Source: JACDDK01 sp041747155 (GTDB lineage Bacteria > Actinomycetota > Rubrobacteria > Rubrobacterales > Rubrobacteraceae). From it: a stretch of 14,584 nt of DNA. The stretch is taken from NCBI GenBank assembly GCA_041747155.1, contig JBGTFQ010000196.1:1-14584 (forward strand). The letters are read 5' to 3'. The notes under the pieces are model-generated. The model was not told where the DNA came from. It was given only the letters and a program-made list of their open reading frames with translations, and made no database searches. The translations under genes were made by a program, and so were the position numbers. Shown one piece after another: positions 7,913 to 13,564 of this stretch; the stretch's first letter is position 1; each line of letters opens with the position of its first letter.

Positions 7913-8194
7913 TTACGTCCCGATGCCCGGGTCACTATCATCGTCTTTCTGAGCATCGGAACTTTTGCTGGAGGACGTGCCTTCCTTGAGGTCACTCCAG
8001 ACATCCCGCCCAACCCTGACGAATAGAAAAGCGCCTCCGAGCGCGAAAGAAGCCACCGCGACCGTCATAAAGTCGAAGGACGGCTGAAAAGCGAACACTC
8101 CCAGAAGAAACATCAAGATACCAACGCACACGAGAACCACCGAGAGCACACGAGCCACAAGCGTGACCAGTACTCCTAGACATCCCTCGCGCAT
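7913..8194 (-). CDS. Small two-TM membrane protein, unknown function
   Basis: 93 residues with two strongly hydrophobic stretches (~7-34 and ~42-59), joined by FAFQPSFDF, and a hydrophilic tail rich in Ser, Lys and Asp (EGTSSSKSSDAQKDDDSDPG). No known domain is recognised. The ATG at 8194 is preceded only by a weak AGG, so the exact start is uncertain. It is divergent from the OsmC-like gene and convergent with the AhpD-like gene. The hydrophobic/charged organisation argues for a real protein rather than a chance frame. Confidence 0.6.
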   Translation of the reverse strand: MREGCLGVLVTLVARVLSVVLVCVGILMFLLGVFAFQPSFDFMTVAVASFALGGAFLFVRVGRDVWSDLKEGTSSSKSSDAQKDDDSDPGIGT

Positions 8195-8268
8195 CCTATG
8201 CGGACCTTCGAATACTCACCCCCGTATGTTAACTGTCTAGGCACTCCATTACACACACGTCTAACGTC

Positions 8269-8274
8269 TATACT
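8269..8274 (+). promoter_or_regulatory. -10 box of the OsmC-like gene
   Basis: TATACT at 8269-8274 is a good -10 box. Transcription starting about seven bases later gives a ~30-nt leader holding AGGAG (8298-8302), seven bases before GTG 8310. No convincing -35 was found. An ATG at 8280, five bases after the box, is an alternative leaderless start in the same frame. Confidence 0.5.
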
Positions 8275-8309
8275 TGTGAATGAATAGCGAAGGAGAGAGG
8301 AGTCGTGAA

Positions 8310-8774
8310 GTGTCCGAGGTAAAGTACGTATCGACGGTGAAAGTGGAGCCGGTCGAAGGCAAAGTCCGGCGAGCTTTCGTGCCGGGTGCCGACGAGCCCG
8401 TATTGTTCGGGGTTCATAGCGAGGTTGCCGAGCACTATGGTGTATCGCCTGATGAGGAGGAGTCGCACGGTTCGACGTTGGACTACGTGGTGGCTGCTGC
8501 GGGTGGTTGACTGCTCGGCACTTTTGCAGGCGCGCTGGCAGCGCGTCAAGTGTCTTTTGAGAGTCTCTACGCCGATACGGTAGGGGAGATAGAAGTCGAG
8601 AGTAAAGTGTTGGTCATCAAGAGGATCAAACAGACCTTCCACCTGAGCGCCGACGAGGTGGATCGAGAGAAGATCGAACGTGTGCTGGATGTGTACGCGG
8701 ATAGTTGCCCCGTAGCGCGTTCGGTCAAGGGAAGCATCGAGATCACGAGCGACATCGAGTTTACGCCTGCGTAA
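8310..8774 (+). CDS. OsmC-family protein with in-frame TGA at the catalytic Cys: candidate selenoprotein
   Basis: Two reading stretches in the same frame (8310-8507 and 8511-8774) join through a single TGA at 8508-8510. Read as selenocysteine, the product has 154 residues with U67 and C133. The N-terminal half ends in STLDYVVAAAGG; in YhfA-like OsmC proteins the residue after this AAGG is the first catalytic cysteine, exactly where the TGA falls. The C-terminal half has VLVIKRIKQTFHLS and CPVARSVKGSIEITSDIEF, the second-Cys block of the family. OsmC/Ohr proteins reduce organic hydroperoxides with such a Cys pair. Start: AGGAG seven bases before GTG 8310; ATG 8280 would add ten residues. A stable hairpin follows the TGA. 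Alternatives are a nonsense mutation (TGC/TGT to TGA) or a sequencing error, giving a pseudogene. The downstream half has no convincing start of its own. Confidence 0.72.
8508..8554 (+). promoter_or_regulatory. Candidate Sec codon (TGA) and bacterial SECIS hairpin
   Basis: TGA at 8508-8510 is followed by a two-part hairpin. The lower stem GGCACTT/AAGTGTC (8517-8523 with 8548-8554) has 7 pairs, one of them G-U. A 5-nt bulge TTGCA (8524-8528) lies only on the 5' side. The upper stem GGCGCGCT/AGCGCGTC (8529-8536 with 8540-8547) has 8 pairs with a GGC apical loop (8537-8539). The loop starts 26 nt after the TGA. The bacterial SECIS rules I know are an apical loop about 16-37 nt downstream, a small loop and a G in its first two bases; all are met. 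The U-containing 5' bulge recalls the bulged U of the fdhF element. SelB would bind here. Confidence 0.6.
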
Positions 8775-8805
8775 GCTCCGGCGCGTGCTCGCGAGTACGT
8801 TCCAC

Positions 8806-8839
8806 GAACCGGGTCCCGTGGTAAGACGGGGCCCGGTTC
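8806..8839 (+). terminator. Strong hairpin terminator after the OsmC-like gene
   Basis: A 14-bp uninterrupted stem with one G-U pair: 8806-8819 (GAACCGGGTCCCGT) pairs with 8826-8839, 6-nt loop GGTAAG. It is followed by TTAACT, so the T-run is short. It lies 31 bases past the TAA at 8772-8774, which supports transcription of the gene running through the in-frame TGA to that stop. It separates this gene from frnE-like 8867-9511. Confidence 0.65.
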
Positions 8840-8866
8840 TTAACTGCGAGTTTCCGAGGGGGTCCC

Positions 8867-9511
8867 ATGAGCGAAAACAGTGTAAAGCGGGCCAGGATCA
8901 CGGTCTTCAGCGATTATGTATGTCCATTCTGCTACCTCGAAGAACCGGACCTCTCCCGCGTCCGCGATGAGTACGGCGAGCAGGTCGAGGTGGACTGGCG
9001 AGCCTACGAGCTGCGCCCGGACCCCGTACCGACCCTGGACCCTGACGGTGACTACCTGCATCGCGTCTGGAACGCCTCCGTCTACCCGATGGCGAACTCC
9101 TTGGGCATGACCCTGCGCCTGCCGCCCGTCCAGCCCCGGAGCCGTAAGGCCCTCGAAGCCGCCGAGTTCGCCCGCGTGAAGGGTCTCTACGACACGATGC
9201 ACACGGCTCTTTTCAAGGCGTTCTTCGAAGATGGCCGGGACATCGGCGATACGGAGGTGCTGCTGGAAGTCGGTGCCTCCGCCGGTTTCGCCCGCCAAGA
9301 ACTCCGGGCGGCGCTCGAAGAGGGCCGATTCACGCAGAAGGTCCTCGATGACGAGGCACTCGCCGGGAGGCTCGGCGTGGGCTCCGTGCCCACGATGTTC
9401 GTGACGCGGAAGGACGCTCCGCTCGAAGAAGCCGAGGTCATCACCGGCGCGCAACCTTATGGTGGGCGTATCGAGGCCGCCGTCGGACGCGCTCTGGGCC
9501 ATGCGAGATAA
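8867..9511 (+). CDS. FrnE/DsbA-family dithiol oxidoreductase
   Basis: A 214-residue cytoplasmic protein of the DsbA-like thioredoxin superfamily, in the FrnE branch. The active-site CPFC (C19-C22) follows a short N-terminal strand (ITVFSDYV), and the thioredoxin cis-proline is P175 in GVGSVPTMFV. There is no signal peptide, so it acts in the cytosol, probably exchanging or isomerising disulfides. FrnE homologues are linked to oxidative-stress tolerance in Deinococcus. The related fold of 2-hydroxychromene-2-carboxylate isomerases lacks the CxxC, so the redox role is preferred. GAGGGGG four bases before ATG 8867 fixes the start. It sits between the OsmC-like gene's terminator and the promoter at 9539, so it is probably its own transcription unit. 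Confidence 0.88.
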   Translation: MSENSVKRARITVFSDYVCPFCYLEEPDLSRVRDEYGEQVEVDWRAYELRPDPVPTLDPDGDYLHRVWNASVYPMANSLGMTLRLPPVQPRSRKALEAAEFARVKGLYDTMHTALFKAFFEDGRDIGDTEVLLEVGASAGFARQELRAALEEGRFTQKVLDDEALAGRLGVGSVPTMFVTRKDAPLEEAEVITGAQPYGGRIEAAVGRALGHAR

Positions 9512-9538
9512 ATATTTCTTAAAAAACTCGTCACGCTA

Positions 9539-9567
9539 TTGACAAGCGATTTCGGCGCGGGTAGAGT
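9539..9567 (+). promoter_or_regulatory. Near-consensus promoter of the second exporter operon
   Basis: A perfect -35 TTGACA (9539-9544), an ideal 17-bp spacer, and -10 TAGAGT (9562-9567). This is the best promoter in the window. Transcription should begin near 9574, giving a leader of about 280 nt before the first sizeable gene (9853). That length leaves room for the tiny ORFs and terminator described next. Confidence 0.8.
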
Positions 9568-9603
9568 ATTTTCGTTGTCGTAGTTGCGTAGAGGACCGAA
9601 GGG

Positions 9604-9615
9604 ATGAAGTGTTAA
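9604..9615 (+). CDS. Three-codon leader ORF (Met-Lys-Cys-stop)
   Basis: ATG AAG TGT TAA at 9604-9615, preceded by AGAGGA around 9590-9595 at a workable distance and by AAGGG directly against it. Its stop overlaps the next ATG as TAATG, allowing reinitiation at the 28-codon ORF. It could be a minimal regulatory ORF, or just the run-in to the next start. Confidence 0.25.
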   Translation: MKC

Positions 9616-9701
9616 TGCACATCCACATCTCCAACATAGGAACCCGAGCGTTCGGGGGAGAGGTGCGTCCCGAGGTCCGCATGGTCACGATGAGAACTTG
9701 A
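9615..9701 (+). CDS. 28-residue putative leader peptide
   Basis: ATG 9615 to TGA 9699-9701 encodes 28 residues: MHIHISNIGTRAFGGEVRPE followed by VRMVTMRT. It lies in the transcribed leader between the strong promoter and the terminator hairpin at 9731-9762. No amino acid is heavily repeated, so a classical amino-acid starvation attenuator is not obvious; ribosome stalling by a translation inhibitor or peptide is an alternative. Codons 10-15 overlap the bases that form the competing hairpins, which is how a stalled ribosome could change the RNA fold. GAAGGG about 11 bases upstream, or coupling through TAATG, could drive its translation. Confidence 0.4.
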   Translation: MHIHISNIGTRAFGGEVRPEVRMVTMRT

Positions 9702-9742
9702 GTTTCTAGCTCACAGCAGACTTCTCATACGAGGCCCCCGGA
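9643..9742 (+). promoter_or_regulatory. Candidate attenuator: competing RNA pairings
   Basis: Three mutually exclusive pairings share TTCGGGGG (9651-9658). Locally, TCGGG 9652-9656 pairs with CCCGA 9643-9647 (loop GCGT). Next, 9651-9657 can pair with TCCCGAG 9668-9674, including two G-U pairs. Finally, 9651-9658 can pair over 8 bp with CCCCCGGA 9735-9742, which is the 5' arm of the terminator at 9731-9762 and would prevent it forming. A ribosome paused early in the 28-codon ORF would free TTCGGGGG for this antiterminator. Found by eye; stabilities not computed. Confidence 0.4.
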
Positions 9743-9762
9743 CTTAATGGACCGGGGGCCTC
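9731..9762 (+). terminator. Strong hairpin in the exporter leader
   Basis: A perfect 11-bp stem GAGGCCCCCGG/CCGGGGGCCTC (9731-9741 with 9752-9762) with a 10-nt loop, followed by GGTCTTTGTC, which contains only a short T-run. It lies between the promoter at 9539 and the exporter genes with no full-length gene in between, so it most likely acts as a conditional (leader) terminator. Confidence 0.65.
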
Positions 9763-9852
9763 GGTCTTTGTCAAAAAGGCAAACGATGGTCTCCCGCTCC
9801 GAACCCCGACCGGGCATTGAGCCCCAAGTCCCCGGTTATAGAGAAGAGGAGA

Positions 9853-10083
9853 ATGACCGAGATGTTCAACGACTGGCATTATCGAGTGACGCAAGACAGT
9901 GACATCCGCGCACAGGACCACGCCGAGCGGGTGGCCGAGCGCAATAGATACAGGCGCCGCGCCGGCGTGCCCTCCCTGCGCGCCCGGCTGGCCCGGCGGC
10001 TCTTCGCGCTGGCCGTCGCCACCGAGCGTGAGGAGACCTGGCGTGTTGTGTGGGAGAGGTTGGAAGCCAGGGGGCGTCTGTAG
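9853..10083 (+). CDS. Small basic protein at the head of the exporter operon
   Basis: A 76-residue protein, arginine-rich and probably mainly helical (ERVAERNRYRRR, LRARLARRLFALAVATERE, WRVVWERLEARGRL). It has one amphipathic stretch but no clear transmembrane segment. I do not recognise a family. AGGAG (9847-9851) is very close to ATG 9853 and ten bases from ATG 9862, so the start may be either; a TTG at 9817 is less likely. It ends 29 bases before the ATPase start and should be cotranscribed with it. A regulatory or accessory role for the exporter is possible but only inferred from position. Confidence 0.6.
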   Translation: MTEMFNDWHYRVTQDSDIRAQDHAERVAERNRYRRRAGVPSLRARLARRLFALAVATEREETWRVVWERLEARGRL

Positions 10084-10112
10084 ATGACGTCCCCGGTGAA
10101 AGGAGGTCGACA

Positions 10113-10901
10113 ATGCAAGCTCTGGAGTTGAAGAGCGTCGAGAAAAGTTTCAAGAAGCGTCGGGGTGAGATCGTGCGGGCTCTCGACTCGATCTCGCTAT
10201 CCGTCGGGAAGGGTGAAGTAGTCGGCATTCTCGGCCCAAACGGGAGCGGCAAGAGCACGCTCGTGCGAGTTATCTCCACGCTCGTGCTCCCGGATAGCGG
10301 CGAGGTGGAGATCTTTGGCGTGGACGCTGTCAAGCATCCGAAGCAGGTGCAGCGAAGCATGAACCGGGTCAGCGTGGAGGCTAGTTTCTTTAAAAAACTC
10401 TCGGCGATGGAGAATCTGCTCTATGGCGCGAAGCTCTACGGGGTCACCAGTCGCGAAGCCCGGCCACGAATAGCGGAGATCCTGACCAACATAGGATTCG
10501 AGCCCAAACGGGCTTTGGAACCAATGGAACATCTCAGCCGCGGGATGCAGCAGAAGATAGCGTTAGCGCGAGCTTTACTGACAAGTCCCGTGCTCATGCT
10601 CCTCGACGAGCCGACGACGGGGCTCGATCCTCGAAGTAAAAAGGACGTTCAGCGTTTTATCCGCAGCATTCGTAAGATCCACGACTCCTCGGTCCTGCTA
10701 TGTACCCACGATATGGATGAGGCCGAAGCTCTGTGCGACCGGGTCGGCATCATGATGGACGGGAAGATACTCGCGCTCGACGAGCCCGAGAAACTAACAC
10801 GCCGCTACGCCAAAAATGGTCAAACCCCGAGTCTTGAGGAGGCGTTCATGGTCGCTACGGGCTACTCGGTCGAAGAGGCCAGCGCGGAAGGAGACGAGTA
10901 A
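10113..10901 (+). CDS. ABC transporter ATP-binding protein (exporter)
   Basis: ATPase of the second exporter, 262 residues. It shows Walker A GPNGSGKST at 41-49, signature LSRGMQQKI at 141-149, Walker B LMLLDEP at 161-167, D-loop GLDPRS, and an H-loop with His199 in CTHDMDEAEALCDR. This resembles the DrrA/daunorubicin-resistance and ABC-2 families. AAAGGAGG six bases before ATG 10113 is the strongest ribosome site in the window and fixes the start; an in-frame ATG at 10050 overlaps the preceding gene and lacks such a site. The stop overlaps the permease ATG as TAATG. It powers export by the permease that follows; the substrate is unknown. Confidence 0.93.
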   Translation: MQALELKSVEKSFKKRRGEIVRALDSISLSVGKGEVVGILGPNGSGKSTLVRVISTLVLPDSGEVEIFGVDAVKHPKQVQRSMNRVSVEASFFKKLSAMENLLYGAKLYGVTSREARPRIAEILTNIGFEPKRALEPMEHLSRGMQQKIALARALLTSPVLMLLDEPTTGLDPRSKKDVQRFIRSIRKIHDSSVLLCTHDMDEAEALCDRVGIMMDGKILALDEPEKLTRRYAKNGQTPSLEEAFMVATGYSVEEASAEGDE

Positions 10902-11740
10902 TGCAAAGCTTACCGAACAAGCCCCGGTGGCTCACGGAACTTGTCGCCGTGTGGGGATACGTCCAACGCAACTACTTTCTGACCAAGCGATACTTGCTGT
11001 GGGAGGTCGTGTGGCTCGTGTACGTCACGATCAACGCCATGGCGATCACATTCATCGGCGCGGGCGTGGAAGAGATCGGCGGCAAGGTGGATACGGAGTT
11101 CCTTATGACGTACCTGCTCATCGGAGCGCTGCTTTGGAACTACCTCTCTATGCTCTTCGACGTGCTCTCGGAGACGGTGAGTTGGGAGCGATGGGAAGGT
11201 ACCATCGAGTATACGTTCATGAGTCCGTCGAGTCGCGTTACTCACTTGCTCGGGATGGGCTTCTACGCGGTCGTCTACGGGATATTCCAGACGGTGCTAA
11301 CTCTCGGTGTGTGCTTGGCGATCTTTGATCTGGATCTCTCCAATGCCAATTACTGGGGCGCCTTGCTAGTGCTCGCAGTCGCCAGCATCTCGCTGGTCGG
11401 TTTCGGGATCGTGGCTGCTGTATTGCCGCTCCTCTCGCCAGAGAAAGGCCAACAGGTAAGTTACATAGTCTCCTCCGTGCTGCTGCTCGTCTCCGGTGTC
11501 TATTACGAAGTGGATGTTCTACCGGGTTGGATGCAAGCTATCGCCACCGTCTCGCCGGTGACTTACGCCCTGCAAGGCGCCCGCGCAGCCCTCCAGGACG
11601 GTGCTGGTCTCGCCGAGCTTTGGAGCAGTATACAAGTGTTGCTCCTCATGGGAGTCGTCTTCGTGCCGTTAGGGATATGGGTCTTCCAGATCGCAGAGAC
11701 TTACGCCAAAAAGACCGGCAAGCTCAAGCGGAGTGGCTAG
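10901..11740 (+). CDS. ABC-2 type transporter permease (exporter)
   Basis: A 279-residue membrane subunit, coupled to the ATPase by TAATG. About six hydrophobic segments are visible, separated by the cytoplasmic SWERWEGTIEYTFMSPSS loop between the second and third. That loop (WExGTxE...SP) is the recognisable ABC-2 permease signature for contact with the ATPase. The region LPGWMQAIATVSPVTYALQG near the C-terminus is also typical. The C-terminal tail AKKTGKLKRSG is basic and cytoplasmic. Together with 10113-10901 it forms an exporter of the DrrAB/ABC-2 kind, perhaps for a drug, lipid or polysaccharide. It ends nine bases from the convergent Uma2-type gene, leaving no separate terminator. Confidence 0.9.
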   Translation: MQSLPNKPRWLTELVAVWGYVQRNYFLTKRYLLWEVVWLVYVTINAMAITFIGAGVEEIGGKVDTEFLMTYLLIGALLWNYLSMLFDVLSETVSWERWEGTIEYTFMSPSSRVTHLLGMGFYAVVYGIFQTVLTLGVCLAIFDLDLSNANYWGALLVLAVASISLVGFGIVAAVLPLLSPEKGQQVSYIVSSVLLLVSGVYYEVDVLPGWMQAIATVSPVTYALQGARAALQDGAGLAELWSSIQVLLLMGVVFVPLGIWVFQIAETYAKKTGKLKRSG

Positions 11741-11749
11741 ATCCGGCGC

Positions 11750-12304
11750 CTACAGTCCTTCGTAGATCTCCTCTAGCGAGATGCGGGTCTCCGGGCATGG
11801 AATGGGGATTTCACCGGTTCCGACGAGGGCTGCTTCCCACCACAGGCCATCGCCGTCGCGCCAGTGGCGTTCGATCTGCTTTTTCTCCTGATCCACTATG
11901 AGGTACGCCTTGAGCGTGGACACCTTTCGGTAAGCATTCAATTTCTCGCGCCGGTCGATGGTCGCTGTGTTCGGCGAGACTACTTCGACTACCAGGCACG
12001 GCGAGTCTTCGTAGATAGGGTCTTGTCCTTCGGGTTCGCAGGCGACCATTACATCGGGGTAGTAGAAGATGTCGTCAGCGACGCGGAGTTTCATGTCGTT
12101 CTGAAATACCCGACAAGAGCTTCCACGTGCAGCGGCCCAAAGGCTGCCGAATACATTGCCCGCTATGATGTTGTGTCTTCTCGTGGCTCCCGCCTGTGCA
12201 TGTATCGTCCCCGAGACGTACTCGTGGCGGATGGTGGCGGCTTCTTCCTGGTCCAGGTACTCTCGGACGCTTATGGGACGGTGCGGTACGGCGGACTCAG
12301 CCAT
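11750..12304 (-). CDS. Uma2-family protein (DUF820, putative endonuclease fold)
   Basis: 184 residues. The sequence follows the Uma2/DUF820 pattern: ISVREYLDQEE, HEYVSGTIHAQAGAT, HNIIAGNVFGSL, then DIFYYPDVMVACE, CLVVEVVSPNTATIDRREKL, and KAYLIVDQEKKQIERHWR. The acidic/lysine residues in PDVMV, LVVEVVS and EKLNAYR lie where the PD-(D/E)XK nuclease-like core has its active site. The family is common, usually multi-copy, and has no settled role. The start is ATG 12304: a -10 box TATACT ends six bases upstream. Upstream readings to 12364 have no support. It converges with the second exporter operon. Confidence 0.88.
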   Translation of the reverse strand: MAESAVPHRPISVREYLDQEEAATIRHEYVSGTIHAQAGATRRHNIIAGNVFGSLWAAARGSSCRVFQNDMKLRVADDIFYYPDVMVACEPEGQDPIYEDSPCLVVEVVSPNTATIDRREKLNAYRKVSTLKAYLIVDQEKKQIERHWRDGDGLWWEAALVGTGEIPIPCPETRISLEEIYEGL

Positions 12305-12310
12305 GAGCAA

Positions 12311-12316
12311 AGTATA
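12311..12316 (-). promoter_or_regulatory. Leaderless-type -10 box of the Uma2 gene
   Basis: On the minus strand TATACT (12316-12311) is followed by six bases and then ATG. The -35 region is weak. It is the third case in this window of a TATANT-like box placed six bases before a start codon. It lies just past the end of the ArsA-like gene, giving the Uma2 gene its own transcript. Confidence 0.55.
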
Positions 12317-12344
12317 ACGCAAGGTCTGGTCTCGCTCGATGCAG

Positions 12345-13298
12345 CTACCGCAGATGTGCGGCATCCAACTGCGTGGCTATGGGTTGGAGTTGTCTCTGTT
12401 CCGTCACGTCGCGAGCTTCTTGTTCTATGTGGACTATCTTTGTGTCCTTGAAGCGGGCTTGGATCTCCCGAAGGTATTCGCGCTGCTGCTCTAGTCGCGC
12501 CTGCATGAAATCCCCACCCGCCGACTCCGGGAAGATGCGGTTGACGAGCAAAGCTCCGACGTTGATCTCGCCGTGGCGCAGGGTTTCGAGGGCTCGGGCG
12601 GTTTCTTCTATCGGGAGTCGCTCGGGGATCATGACCAAGTAGAACGTCGTGTCTTCCAGCAGCCTATGCCGGGCGTGGTGAAATTTGTTCCGACGTTCGC
12701 GCAGGCGGTTGAGGATCGGGTCGTCTTCAGAGCCTTCTTTACCGGCGAGGTTTCTTAGCATCCGCTCCATTCCGGCTACCTTCTCGCGCTGGCGCACCAT
12801 GCCCTCCACCCACGCGGTGAGAAGTGCCGGCAGAGTGAGCAGGCGCAGGGTGTGGCCGGTTGGGGCGGTGTCGAAGACTATTCGGTCGTATTCTTCGGGG
12901 CAGAGGGCTATGAGGTCCACGAATCGGTCGAAGAGGGCGGACTCTTCGGTGCCGGGGCTGGACTTTGCTAGTTCCAAGTGTTGACGAACCGCAGGTAGGA
13001 CTTCCGGGCTGACTGAGCCTTTGGCATCCTTCTGGATGCGTTCGACGTAGGCGGCAGCGTCGGCTGCGGCGTCGATCTCGACGGCCCACAAATCTCCGTC
13101 TATCTGCGTTGGCTCACCGGAGAGCTTCGCGCTGAGGATGTCGCTCGTGGAGTGCGCGGGGTCGGTGGAGACGAGGAGTGTCTTGTCGCCACGACTGGCT
13201 AGTAGGGTAGCGAAAGCCGCCGCGAGTGTGGTTTTGCCGACGCCGCCCTTGCCGCCGAAGAACGTGAGCCGGTTGAGACTGTGCTTCTCTTCGGTCAA
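12345..13298 (-). CDS. ArsA/Get3-family ATPase, single domain
   Basis: A 317-residue P-loop ATPase of the SIMIBI class. It has the deviant Walker A GGKGGVGKTT at 15-24 (with the second lysine K17), switch I STDPAHS at 44-50, switch II DTAPTGHTLR at 143-152, and a long helical segment (~190-225) typical of Get3/ArsA clients. I see one cysteine (C133), so the ArsA metal-binding cysteine triad and the Get3 CxxC zinc motif are missing. An arsenite pump role is therefore doubtful, and no arsB or arsC is nearby. The TTG start overlaps the preceding TGA as TTGA, so it is translationally coupled as the last gene of the cstA operon. It may target or load a membrane or tail-anchored partner, which is inference only. 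Confidence 0.85.
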   Translation of the reverse strand: MTEEKHSLNRLTFFGGKGGVGKTTLAAAFATLLASRGDKTLLVSTDPAHSTSDILSAKLSGEPTQIDGDLWAVEIDAAADAAAYVERIQKDAKGSVSPEVLPAVRQHLELAKSSPGTEESALFDRFVDLIALCPEEYDRIVFDTAPTGHTLRLLTLPALLTAWVEGMVRQREKVAGMERMLRNLAGKEGSEDDPILNRLRERRNKFHHARHRLLEDTTFYLVMIPERLPIEETARALETLRHGEINVGALLVNRIFPESAGGDFMQARLEQQREYLREIQARFKDTKIVHIEQEARDVTEQRQLQPIATQLDAAHLR

Positions 13299-13561
13299 CA
13301 GCAGACGCCCGGCTCGGGGAATTGGTTCATCCCCATGCGCCGGTGCCAGCGGTGGAATTCCTCGACAAACTCCGGATAGAGTTCGAGGGAGTAGTAGCTC
13401 GTGGGGTTTGGGATGCCGAGGGCTTCGAGGAAGAGCATCGCCATAAGCGCGTCCTGTTGGCGGCCTGCCTCGCGTTGCAGGCCCGAGCGCCAGCGACCGA
13501 CGAAGTATGCATCGTGGAGTTCGTCGATGCGGGCGTAGATCTTGCGCCAGTCAGGCGACAC
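13295..13561 (-). CDS. 88-residue protein ending Cys-Cys-stop (cory-CC-star-like)
   Basis: A small, probably helical protein (IYARIDELHDAYFVGRW, GRQQDALMAMLFLEALGIPN, YPEFVEEFHRWHRRMGM) whose last residues are PEPGVCC followed by TGA. From memory, NCBI names a family cory-CC-star for such C-terminal Cys-Cys proteins; I cannot confirm membership here. A terminal vicinal dithiol suggests metal binding, redox relay or prenyl/persulfide chemistry; none is shown. It starts at GTG 13561, three bases after the upstream stop, with only a poor ribosome site, so translation is probably coupled. It overlaps the ATPase start by 4 bases. The TGA is taken as a true stop because of that overlap. Confidence 0.75.
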   Translation of the reverse strand: MSPDWRKIYARIDELHDAYFVGRWRSGLQREAGRQQDALMAMLFLEALGIPNPTSYYSLELYPEFVEEFHRWHRRMGMNQFPEPGVCC

Positions 13562-13564
13562 TCT

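Noticed and set aside
8508..8510. Frameshift as the cause of the split OsmC gene
   Set aside because: The two halves are in the same frame (8550 is a multiple of three from 8310). The only interruption is the TGA, so a frameshift does not explain it. A nonsense mutation or sequencing error remains possible and is kept as the alternative.
8550..8774. Downstream OsmC half as an independent gene starting at GTG 8550
   Set aside because: No ribosome site precedes it, and the start would lie inside the hairpin. The product would lack the first catalytic residue and half of the fold.
8840..9502. 220-codon open frame on the minus strand opposite the FrnE-like gene
   Set aside because: It is a shadow of the plus-strand gene. 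Its peptide lacks recognisable motifs, while the plus strand has CPFC, the cis-Pro and a ribosome site.
9615..9762. T-box, SRP RNA or other known riboswitch in the exporter leader
   Set aside because: I looked for the T-box TGGNACCGCG and SRP core sequences and found neither, so only a generic attenuator is proposed.
13295..13297. TGA after Cys-Cys read as selenocysteine
   Set aside because: The ATPase start overlaps this stop (TTGA). The reading beyond it is not family-like, and a natural stop after a terminal CC fits the known kind of protein.
12345..13298. Arsenic resistance operon
   Set aside because: The ATPase lacks the metal-site cysteines and no arsB, arsC or arsR is in the window; the linked genes are cstA and two small cysteine proteins.
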